Source of the DNA: JABWBD01 sp040768665
GTDB taxonomy: Bacteria; Planctomycetota; Planctomycetia; Pirellulales; Thermoguttaceae
Direction of reading: 5' to 3'
DNA: 64,000 nt
Assembly (NCBI GenBank): GCA_040768665.1
Contig: JAXGMN010000034.1
Location: 80,527 to 144,526, forward strand
Position 1 is the stretch's first letter. Each line of letters starts with the position of its first letter. The notes below the pieces were generated by a model. That model saw only the letters and a program-made list of their open reading frames with translations. It did not search any database and was not told where the DNA came from. Of the stretch, positions 55,505 through 64,000 are shown piece after piece. A program made the translations under genes and the position numbers.

Positions 55505-57426
55505 ATGACCGACCAAACCGAAAGACTCGACCTCCGCTCGCGGGACATCGCTGAGGATAAGCGGCAGGAGATTCTGCGGCTGTTTCCGGAGATTCGGACT
55601 GAGGGCGGCAAGATTGCTAACGAGCGGCTGAAGCTGGCCCTTGGGCGAGACCGTAGACGTGGGCCGTGAACGCTACGGCATGAACTGGCCCTGGGAAGGC
55701 CGAGTGCTTCCAAGACGATTCGGGCCCCCAGCTTGGGCACGCTCCACGCCCGTGCCGTGAAGAGAGCGTCAACTTCGACACGACCGAGAATCTGATCATC
55801 GAGGGAGACAACCTGGAAGTGCTCAAGCTCTTGCAGAAGTCGTACTTGGGCAAGGTCAAGATGATCTACATTGACCCCCTACAACACTGGCAACGACTTC
55901 ATCTACCCGGACAACTACACCGAATCGCTCCAGACCTACCTTGAGTACACGGGGCAAGTGGACGCCGAGGGAAGAAGTTTGGCACGAACACCGAGGCTGA
56001 TGGCCGTTTCCATTCCAAATGGCTCAACATGATGTATCCCGGCTCTACCTCGCCAGAAACCGCTTCGCGAGGATGGCGTGATCTTCATCAGCATTGATGA
56101 CCATGAGGTCGAGAACCTCAAGCGTGTGTGCGGTGAAGTATTCGGTGAAGAGAATTTCGTTGCTTGCGTCATTTGGGAAAAAGTTTGCAACCCCAGGATG
56201 GATGACAAAGGAATCAGTGTCGCACACGATTTTGTCCTGGTGTACGGTAACAGCGGTGAGTTCGTTCCGAATCGCATGCCGTTTCGGCAAAACGAAAAGC
56301 AATTTACTGGTACAGACAAGGAATCGGGGCATAAGTACCGCACTCGCTCGTTAAGAAAAGAAGGGGGCTCCGAAGGATCGACCGACCGAACCTCTTCTTT
56401 CCACTAAAGGCCCCGGATGGGATGGACGTCTATCCGATTCGTTCAGATGGCTCTGAAGGCCGCTGGAGAATGCAGAAAGAGCAAGTATGACAAGCTCCTG
56501 TCCGAAGGGCTTATTGAATGGTCCCAAACCAAGTCGGGTTGGCAGCCATATGTCAAACAGTTCTATGACGACGATGCGACGCGACCATACCTGACCATAT
56601 GGCCGCATTCAGGAGTGGGACACAACCATTCTGCGGCGGACGAACTCAAGAAACTGTTCTCGGAATCGATATTTGACAATCCTAAGCCAACAGGACTGTT
56701 ACAGCGAATGATCAGTATTGCGAACAGTGACGATACCGACGACGACGGGAAGAAAATGGCGAACCTGACCTGGTTTGGATTTCTTCGCCGGCTCCGGGCA
56801 CTTGTCGCTCAAGCTGTTCTTGAGACGAACAGCCAGGACAACCGAAAACGCAGGTTCATTCTTGTCCAGCTTCCCGAGCCAGCAGGTCACCGGATTATCC
56901 TACCATTGCGCTGACATCTGCAAAAAAGAACGTGTCCGGCGGGTCATCAAGAAGTTCAATGGCGAGGATTCCGGCAAGCGACTTCGATGGCGGCAAAGAT
57001 CGACGCGGTTTTCGTGTCGCTGAAAGCTCGACCAATCTAACTTCAACACATGGGACGCGGGCATCAAGCACGACCCCGAGACGCCCGAACGTCGGCTTGA
57101 GTTCCACATCGAGCACATCCGCGACGGCCGCAGCGACGACGACATCCTTTATGAACTGCTGCTTGAAGAGCGGCTACCCGCTCACCGTGCCCGTCGAGAA
57201 GCAGGCATTGGCCAAGCAAGACGGTGTACAATATCGCCGAGGGGCTCTTTATTATCTGCCTGGAGCGGGAGCTAACACTCGACCTGATCCGGGCCATCGC
57301 CGAGCCGGAAGCCGGAACGGGTGGTCCTCTTGGACGAGAAGGGTTTGCGAAGGCAACGACCAACTCAAGGCCAACGCAGTGCAGATCTTCAAGACCAAGG
57401 GCGTCACCAGCTTCAAGACGGTCTAG
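55505..57426 (+). pseudogene. mod: Type III restriction-modification Mod subunit, frameshifted
   Basis: Starts MTDQTERLDLRSRDIAEDKR at ATG 55505. The pieces follow the Mod order: ENLIIEGDNLEVLKLLQKSY, then MIYIDP with YNTGNDFIYPDNY, FGTNTEADGRFHSKWLNMMY, REDGVIFISIDDHEVENLKR, a target-recognition region near 56200-56700, then DFFAGSG (the FxGxG SAM motif) near 56775, and the C-terminus LLKSGYPLTVPVEKQ to KTKGVTSFKTV with TAG at 57424-57426. The catalytic DPPY reads gaccccctac, one C short in a run of Cs. Multiple such shifts break the frame. Mod would methylate adenine in an asymmetric site and guide Res. Confidence 0.75.
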
Positions 57427-57477
57427 GGAGCAGAAGGCGAATCCAGCAAACACGCAATCCGCAGAACCGGGCGAGCC

Positions 57478-58576
57478 ATGGCCTACGTCGACCGTGAATT
57501 CCGACTCCTCGACGGCTCGATTCGTACCTTGCACGCTGAACCGCATCTATGAACGTGCCGGCGAAACGCTACTGAGAGAAATCGTCGTGAACGGCGTCGT
57601 CTCTGTCCAGGAAGGATGGGACTACGACAACTGGGATGGCGGGACGTACGGCCACGCTGTTACCCTGACGGTTTCGGAGGACCTCTTTACGCGTGCGATG
57701 GACGCGAGGGACGAGCTCCAATCGCGTATCGCCATGACCTCAACAAGCTCGACAACAGCCAGAACGAGTACGTAAGCCAAGTATTCATCGAGATGGACAT
57801 CAGCGAGCACGACCGCTGGCGGGAGGAATCCGGGCTCTTTCCGGCCTCCATGGCGTCTTGCTCGATTCCGGCCGATGCTCTCGAACGGATTTGGGGCCAG
57901 GGGCACGTCCGAAGATGTTTCTCGGTCATAAGGCAGCTGTCAAGGTCGAAGCTGCACAGCTCAAAGGCTTTCCTCCGCTATTGGTATAGCCGCATTCGTC
58001 GCTCACGAAGACATCGAGCCGACGCAGGAGTGGCAGAAGGAAATCAGGCGTGCCCTCTTCAGCATGGATGCTCTGGTGGCTTTGCTCACCGCGGACTTCC
58101 ACGACAGCAATTGGACTGACCAGGAGGTGGGAGTCGCAATCGGACAGGGTGCCGTTAATCGCCGTCAGGTTGGGCTGCGATCATATGGCCTCATGGGTAA
58201 GGGGCAAGGGCTCGGCGGGTGTAGCTGGGCTGACACGAACAGCATTGCGATCAACGTGTTCCATTTGCTCCACAAGCGATTGCCGGATAAAGGCCGGCTG
58301 TTTGAATCTGCTCTTGCGGCCTATGCCGAATCAAGAAGTTTCGCCGATTCGGCGTGGAAGGTCGAGCATCTGCTTGTCCAGCTTCCGTGACCTCCAGCTC
58401 CCATCAGGTAGAACAGGTGCTTGCAGCTTACCAAGCGAATGGCCAGAACAGGAGTTCCTTCAAGGGGATGGACCTGCTTCAGCCGCTCTTGACGCGGCAC
58501 GGACCGGCAAGACATGGACTGTCGTGAACAACGAGTTGTCCACGGCGAAACAGAAACAACGGATATTCCGTTCTAG
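57478..58576 (+). pseudogene. TIR-domain protein inserted between mod and res, frameshifted
   Basis: The N-terminal region reads IYERAGETLLREIVVNGVVS, VQEGWDYDNWDGGTYGHAVT, then KLDNSQNEYVSQVFIEMDIS, a domain that precedes TIR in a known protein type. The TIR domain follows near 57985-58210: IAAFVAHEDIEPTQEWQKEI, RRALFSMDALVALLTADFHD, SNWTDQEVGVAIG. The glutamate in NWTDQEVG matches the catalytic Glu of NAD-cleaving TIR domains. The C-terminus (DSAWKVEHLL, then a final TDIPF with TAG at 58574-58576) is also recognisable. At least four frame changes interrupt it. It lies 51 bp after mod and 17 bp before res, all on the same strand. Confidence 0.7.
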
Positions 58577-58593
58577 CCAACACTCAACAAGCG

Positions 58594-61559
58594 ATGAAAC
58601 TGCAATTCGACATGACTCAACAATACCAACGACGCCGTATTGCGGTGGCTGACCTGTTCGACGGACAGCCGCAGGGAGCGGAGTATTCCGTCATCCAGGT
58701 GGGAGAATGGGGCGGGCTGTTCGCCGGCCAAGCCCGGACGGAACTGGGCGTGGGCAACCAACTGATGCTGGCTCCAGACAAGCTGCTTGCCAACACCCGC
58801 ATGGTGCAAGCCCGCAATGACATCGAAATCGGCGACACGGCGGCCCCCTTGAGTCCTGCGAACTGTTCGACATGGCCGCCAACGCTGCTCAGGCTTGCCC
58901 TCATTTCTCCGTCGAAATGGAGACGGGGACCGGGAAAAACCTACGTCTATCTGCGGACCATCTTTGAGCTGTCCGCCGCTACGGCGCAGAAATTCATTAT
59001 CGTAGTGCCGAGCGTGGCCATCCGCGAGGTGTGCTGAAGAACATCGAGATAACGGCCGAGCACTTCCAGGCGTTGTACAACAACCTGCCCTTCAGCGGCA
59101 CTTTGTCTACGACGCGAAAAAGGTGAACCGCTTGCGGCAATTCGCTGTGAGCAATACCGTCCAGATCCTGGTCATCAATATCGACGCCTTCACCGAACTT
59201 CACCGGAGCCGAGACTGAGGAGGAGCGGAAGAAGAGCAACGTCTTCTACCGGGAGACCGACAAGCTGCCAGGCGGGCATTCGCCCATGGAATTCGTCCAG
59301 GCCGCAGCCCATCGTCATCATCGACGAGCCGCAGAGCGTCGATTCGACTGACAGGCCCAAGGAGGCGATCCAGTGGGCACTCAACCCGCTTTGCACGCTT
59401 CGCTACTCCGCTACCACCTGACCCATACAACTGGTCTACCGACGGATCCGGTGCGGGCCTTCGAGCTTCGGCTGGTCAAGCAGATCGTCGTCGCCGAGAC
59501 AAGAGCCTTCGGCGGAGCCAATGAGGCGTTCGTCCGCGTCGAACAGATCGACACAAAGAGGGCATCAAGGCGAAGCTCCGCCTTCACGAGCAGCGGCCAG
59601 ACGGCCCCAAGGAAGTAACCCGGACGGTCAAGAACAGCGCCGATCTTTTCAGCGTGTCCAACGAGCGAGGCCTGCTACCAGGACGGCTTCGTGGTGGCCG
59701 AAATCAATGCCGAACCCGGTAACGAGTACATTCGGTTCAATAACGGCCGGGTGATGCGGCTCGGCGAGGAAGCCGGAGGCATGCGTGACGACGTGTGGCG
59801 GGCACAGATCAAGCACACCGTCAAGCACTTGGAGAAGGAACTGCGGCTCCTCGGCCGGGGCATCAAAACCTTGAGCCTGTTCTTCATCGACCGCGTGGCC
59901 AACTACCGCGACTACGACGAGTCGGGCCACCCGATCCAGGGCAAGTTTGCCGAGGCATTCGAGGCGGAATTGGCCAGGTTGCCAAGGACGCCCGGTATGC
60001 CCCGCTCGAGTGGCTGAAGTTACCGATGGACCGGCTGCTGGCGGCTACTTCGCCCAGGACGAAAGGGGTGCTGAAGGACACGCGGGGCGATGCCCAGGCC
60101 GACGATGAGGTCTACAACCTCATCATGAAGGACAAGGAGCGGCTACTCGCCGAGGAAGAGCCGCTGCGGTTCATCTTCAGCCATTCGGCCGCTTCGCGAG
60201 CTGGGACAACCCGAACGTCTTTCAGGTTGCACGCTCAACAGAAACCCGCAGTGCCGTCAAGAAGCGGCAGGAGATTGGCAGCCGCGGCCTCCGTTTGCCG
60301 GTCAACCAAGTGGGGCAGCGGGTGTTTGACGAGTCAATCAACAAGCTCTTCGTCATGGCCAACGAGAGCTACGAGGACTTCGCGGGCTTTGCAGACCGAG
60401 TACGAGGAGGAGTGTGGCGTCACCTTCGGCAAGTGCCGATTACGACTGGCGAAATCACCCACGTGGTGGACGGGGAAGAAGAAGCCCATCGGACGCGAGG
60501 CGGCCGAGGTTATCAAGACGAAGCTGGTTGAGCAGAAGATGTTGGACACAGAGGGCCGAATCCAGCCGACTGCTCGATCAAGCAGAAAGGACTTCAAGCT
60601 GGAACTGCCCGAACCACAGAAGGAGCTCGTGCCGGCCGTGGTGGATCTTCTGGCGTCCTATCAGATCGAGCGGCACATCCGCAAGGAGAAGGAAGAGCGC
60701 GTCAACCGGTTGAAGAAGGAGGTCACACTCAGCCCCGAGTTCAAGGCACTTTGGGACCGGATCAAGGCGAAGACCACCTACCGTGTCGAATTCGAGACGG
60801 ACGTGCTCGTCGGGCGGGCCGTGGACGCCATCAAACGGATGGAGCGAATCGAAAGCCCGAAGATTCTGGTCAGAGCAGGCCAGGTGGCCCCTGTGCGAGG
60901 CGGCGTCACGACGGCAGCGGTCAGCGTTGCCGAGGAGACGGTGTCAACGGACCGACTGCCCGTGCCCGATGTGCTGGCGTACCTGCAAAACGAAACCGAG
61001 CCTTGCTCGACCCTGGTGCGAATCCTCAAGGAATCGGGCCGGCTGGCGGAGTTGTTCATCGATCCCCAGCGGTTTATGGACGCCGTGGCCCACATCCTCA
61101 AGTACGAGCTGCACCCGGCTCCTGGTGGACGGGATCAAGTACGAGAAGATCGACGGCAGTGGTTCTGAAGCCGGATGGGAGATGATGCTCTTCAAGAACG
61201 AGGAACTCATCAACTACTTGACTGCGTTGCACGTCAATCATTCTGTGTACGAGTACGTCGTCTACGAGTCGGAAGTCGAGCGGGAATTCGCCAAGCGGCT
61301 GGACGAACGCGAAGACATTAAGCTATTCGTCAAGCTCCCGGCTTGGTTCGAGATCGACACCCCGGTCGGTAAGTACAACCCCGACTGGGCGGTGTTAAAG
61401 CACGACGGCCAAGCACTCTACTTGGTCCGGGAGACCAAGAGCACCAAGGATTTCCTGAAACTCCGAACAGCCGAAGCCGACAAGGTCCGCTGTGGTAAGA
61501 AGCATTTCGCGACGCTCGGAGTGCCATTTGAAGTCGTGGTTTCGGCGGACGAGGTGTAG
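58594..61559 (+). pseudogene. res: Type III restriction endonuclease Res subunit, frameshifted
   Basis: Starts MKLQFDMTQQYQRRRIAVAD at ATG 58594. Helicase motif I, METGTGKTYVYLRTIFELS, is at ~58916 and motif II, IIDEPQSVDS, at ~59315. The middle is partly continuous (YIRFNNGRVMRLGEEAGGMR, GRGIKTLSLFFIDRVANYRD), with later blocks REGWDNPNV-like and RQEIGRGLRLPVNQVGQRVF. From ~61165 to the stop at 61557-61559 the frame is clean and carries the PD-(D/E)xK nuclease (VGKYNPDWAVL and YLVRETKST). About eight frame changes lie between 58860 and 61160. The protein would translocate on DNA and cut 25-27 bp from the Mod site. Confidence 0.8.
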
Positions 61560-61615
61560 CTCCGTCGGGCCAGCCTTCCGGTATGTAGACAGCCGAACGG
61601 TGGAGAGTCGTCCAC

Positions 61616-63667
61616 ATGAAACTTTCATCGCTTGCACTTTCCGGATTCCGTTGCTTTGGCCACGACGGTCAGATTGTAGACCTCGACGACCTCACCTGCT
61701 TTGTAGGGCCAAACGCCTCAGGAAAGACGGCGGTCATGATGGCTCTGGTTCGCCTTTTCGGGGAGCATCCCGCACAGCGGGAAATCACGCCCGACGACTT
61801 CCATCTCGGTCCCGACGAGAGTTTGAATGACCAGCCAGAACGTAAGCTGTCGATTGAGTGCCGGCTCGATTTCCCCGAGCTTGCGGACTCGGAAAACCAA
61901 CCCCTTGATGCCGTGCCGGAAGCTTTCAACCAGATGGTTGTGGATGCACCCGGCAGCCCTCCGTTTTGCCGCATTCGTCTTGACGCCACCTGGATCGCCA
62001 ATGGAGCGTTCTCAGGTGAAGTCGAGCAATCACTATCCTGGATTCTGACCGACTCGAACGACCCTTCAACCATCGACGACGGCCACCGAAGGAAGCTTCA
62101 GCCGGCCCATCGCCGACACATTCGAGTCATATACGTTCCTGCGGCTCGCGATCCTGATAAGCAGATTGCAATCACAACCACCACGGCCTTTGGCCGGCTT
62201 CTCAAGGGCTTGGCTTGGGACGGCAGCGAAAAGGCCATCCAAGACCAGCTTACCGAGTTGCAGGCCCAGGTCGGTACATTGAAAGGGATTGGCACCTTGA
62301 ACGAGAAGGTGCAGACAGCATGGGGGAACTTCTATCGCGGAACGGTGGCGAAGAGTGTCTCCTTTCGAGCTGTCGAGGAAGACCCCTGCAACTTGCTGTC
62401 GCTGCTCACGGCCCATTTCGATCCCGGAGAAGGCGGGCGAACACTCCTGTGCAAAGATCTTAGTGACGGGCAACGAACGCTTTTCTCGCTGTCTTTGTCA
62501 CTTGGACTCTTCCATGTGGAACAGGCGATCAAGACTTCCCCCGTGGCAGCCGGTTACAAGCCGGAACTTGCAGAGGAGCTGCCGACCCTTACCGTTCTTG
62601 CAGTCGAAGAGCCTGAGAACCACTTGTCGCCGCATTACCTTGGCACGGTCGTGAACGAGTTGATAGACGTGGCGAAGCATCCCGCCGCCCAAGTTCTGGT
62701 ATCCAGCCATTCGCCTGCGATTCTCGGCCGCGTCCAGCCCGATCGAGTGCGGTACTTCTTGGGCAATGAGCATGCCGCGTCAACACGCGTCAAACCTATC
62801 CCTCTCCCTGTCGACGATTCCGACGAAGCTTTCAAGTATGTGCGAGAAGCTGTCCGAGGTTATCCCGAGATCTACTTCGCCCGCCTCGTCATCTTTGGTG
62901 AAGGCCCGTCCGAGGAGATCGTTCTACGACGTCTATTTGAGGCAAGCGGCACCCCACTCGACACCCACTTCATCTCCGTGGTTCCTCTTGGCGGCCGGCA
63001 CGTCAATCACTTTTGGCGGCTTGTTCACGGCCTTGAGATTCCGCATTTGACGCTGCTCGACCTTGATCGTGAGAAAGAAGGGGCTGGTTGGGGACGAATA
63101 CAATACGTTCGGAATCAACTAGTCGAACGTTTCGGGATTGACTCGCCACGCCTAGAGTTCAGGACTGACGAAGATTCAACAAATACTCTATCAGATGGGG
63201 CCTACCACGCTCTTGGAGAGAACAATGTTGCCGACGCGGGTGCCATGAACGCGTGGATAGACTTTTTTGAGAAAGAGTTCAGCGTTTTTTTCTCGTCGCC
63301 CCTCGACATTGACTTTGCGATGCTCGAAGCGTTTTCAGACGTGTACAAGAGCCAACCGGCACGGGGACCATCGTTGCCCAAGGCAGGCACAGCCGATTAT
63401 GACGAAGCTATTCGTGATCGCGTGAAGCAAGTGCTTTCCTCAAATCCCAAAAAGGCCCCGACCAGTACCGGCAGCACATATTCGCCAATTCAACAGGAAC
63501 TCTTTCCCTGGTACAAGCACTTGTTCGTCGACGGCTCGAAACCAGTTTCGCATATGCGAGCAGCTATTGCGATATCGGATGCTGACCTCACCAAGAATGC
63601 ACCTCCAGTGTTGCTGCGAATTGTGGCGCGTGCACGTGACCTCGTTGGCCCCGCGGCGAAGGAGTGA
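61616..63667 (+). CDS. OLD-family ATP-dependent nuclease (Gabija GajA-like)
   Basis: An intact 683-aa protein with an N-terminal RecF/SMC-like ATPase and a C-terminal TOPRIM nuclease. Walker A is GPNASGKT (31-38), the signature-like stretch is KDLSDGQRTLFSLS, and Walker B is VEEPENHLSP with SSHSPA downstream. TOPRIM residues are E429 in FGEGPSEE and D482/D484 in LLDLDREKE. It is followed by a UvrD-type helicase gene after 4 bp, the arrangement of the Gabija anti-phage system, in which GajA is a nucleotide-sensing DNA endonuclease. It is longer than the classical GajA (~580 aa), so a related OLD-UvrD pair is the alternative. The frame is clean, unlike the genes upstream. Confidence 0.8.
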   Translation: MKLSSLALSGFRCFGHDGQIVDLDDLTCFVGPNASGKTAVMMALVRLFGEHPAQREITPDDFHLGPDESLNDQPERKLSIECRLDFPELADSENQPLDAVPEAFNQMVVDAPGSPPFCRIRLDATWIANGAFSGEVEQSLSWILTDSNDPSTIDDGHRRKLQPAHRRHIRVIYVPAARDPDKQIAITTTTAFGRLLKGLAWDGSEKAIQDQLTELQAQVGTLKGIGTLNEKVQTAWGNFYRGTVAKSVSFRAVEEDPCNLLSLLTAHFDPGEGGRTLLCKDLSDGQRTLFSLSLSLGLFHVEQAIKTSPVAAGYKPELAEELPTLTVLAVEEPENHLSPHYLGTVVNELIDVAKHPAAQVLVSSHSPAILGRVQPDRVRYFLGNEHAASTRVKPIPLPVDDSDEAFKYVREAVRGYPEIYFARLVIFGEGPSEEIVLRRLFEASGTPLDTHFISVVPLGGRHVNHFWRLVHGLEIPHLTLLDLDREKEGAGWGRIQYVRNQLVERFGIDSPRLEFRTDEDSTNTLSDGAYHALGENNVADAGAMNAWIDFFEKEFSVFFSSPLDIDFAMLEAFSDVYKSQPARGPSLPKAGTADYDEAIRDRVKQVLSSNPKKAPTSTGSTYSPIQQELFPWYKHLFVDGSKPVSHMRAAIAISDADLTKNAPPVLLRIVARARDLVGPAAKE

Positions 63668-63671
63668 TCGG

Positions 63672-64000
63672 ATGCCTTACGTGAATCCTAACGATTGGAT
63701 CCCAAAGGGCGTCGACTCTCTTGAGCCGGCCGCTGAGGCCGTTGTCCGCTCCACTGAGAACTCCCTTGTTGTCGCTGGCCCCGGTGCCGGGAAAACAGAA
63801 CTTCTCGCTCAGCGTGCCTGCTACCTTCTCGAAACAGGTGCTTGTGCACCCCCAAAGCGGATCTTGGCCATTTCGTTCAAACGCGATGCCGCGAAGAACC
63901 TGGCCGATCGTGTGGAACGACGTTGTGGTGATCTGGCCAGCCGATTTGATTCGTTCACTCTCGACGCGTTCGGGAAAAGCTTGGTTGACCGGTTTCGCAG
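63672..64000 (+). CDS. UvrD/Rep-type helicase (Gabija GajB-like), 3'-partial at window edge
   Basis: The ATG at 63672 lies 4 bp after the stop of the OLD-type gene, so the two are translationally coupled. The visible 109 residues contain the superfamily-1 Walker A, VVAGPGAGKTELLAQRA (33-49), then motif Ia-like RILAISFKRDAAKNLADRV and FTLDAFGKSLVDRF, as in UvrD/PcrA. The gene runs off the right edge. In Gabija, GajB is activated by DNA ends made by GajA and consumes nucleotides. Confidence 0.82.
   Translation, partial: MPYVNPNDWIPKGVDSLEPAAEAVVRSTENSLVVAGPGAGKTELLAQRACYLLETGACAPPKRILAISFKRDAAKNLADRVERRCGDLASRFDSFTLDAFGKSLVDRFR

Overview
The window looks like GC-rich chromosomal DNA from a member of the Planctomycetota, probably a polysaccharide-degrading soil or freshwater lineage or a metagenome-assembled genome. 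The evidence is a DUF1800-DUF1501 gene pair, very long secreted LamG, heparinase-like and FG-GAP proteins, a PcRGLX/YetA-like protein and a GH29 fucosidase. The lineage is an inference; no rRNA or phylogenetic marker was analysed.

Layout. (1) 1-7.3 kb: two large carbohydrate-active proteins. (2) 7.7-15.4 kb: an RNA-stress neighbourhood with an ARPP-1 domain protein, a broken uncharacterised gene, the Ro/TROVE protein gene (rsr) flanked by two related Y-RNA-like genes, a fucosidase and a CBS-HEPN protein. The upstream Y RNA carries a circularly permuted tRNA-like module whose arms can all be traced; the downstream one shares its core but lacks the module and ends in a terminator. (3) 15.5-31.9 kb: housekeeping genes (guaA ATP-PPase, carB, ugd), an ABC transporter pair whose permease is frameshifted, five tandem copies of a hairpin-rich ~225-bp repeat, a three-gene secreted-protein operon ending in DUF1800-DUF1501, and three copies of a ~123-bp palindromic mobile element, two with 9-bp target duplications. 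(4) 31.9-38.7 kb: HicAB toxin-antitoxin and two overlapping polysaccharide lyase-like genes.

(5) 39.2-49.2 kb: a heavily decayed integrative element lying between two partial copies of a CAT-anticodon tRNA. It holds remains of a tyrosine integrase, a primase-polymerase and ParB-like proteins, one intact excisionase-type HTH gene and one intact MmeI-like methyltransferase/endonuclease gene. (6) 50.4-64 kb: a co-directional defence island with an HTH protein, SNF2 helicase, AAA/TOPRIM protein, type III Mod, TIR-domain protein, type III Res, and an intact Gabija-like OLD nuclease plus UvrD helicase pair that runs off the right edge.

Most genes between 50.7 and 61.2 kb are interrupted by frameshifts although the protein sense is preserved, and at least two of the breaks lie in homopolymers. 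Either the island is recently dead or the assembly has indel errors there. The genes from 61.6 kb on are clean. Family names come from recognising motifs by eye; no database search was run.
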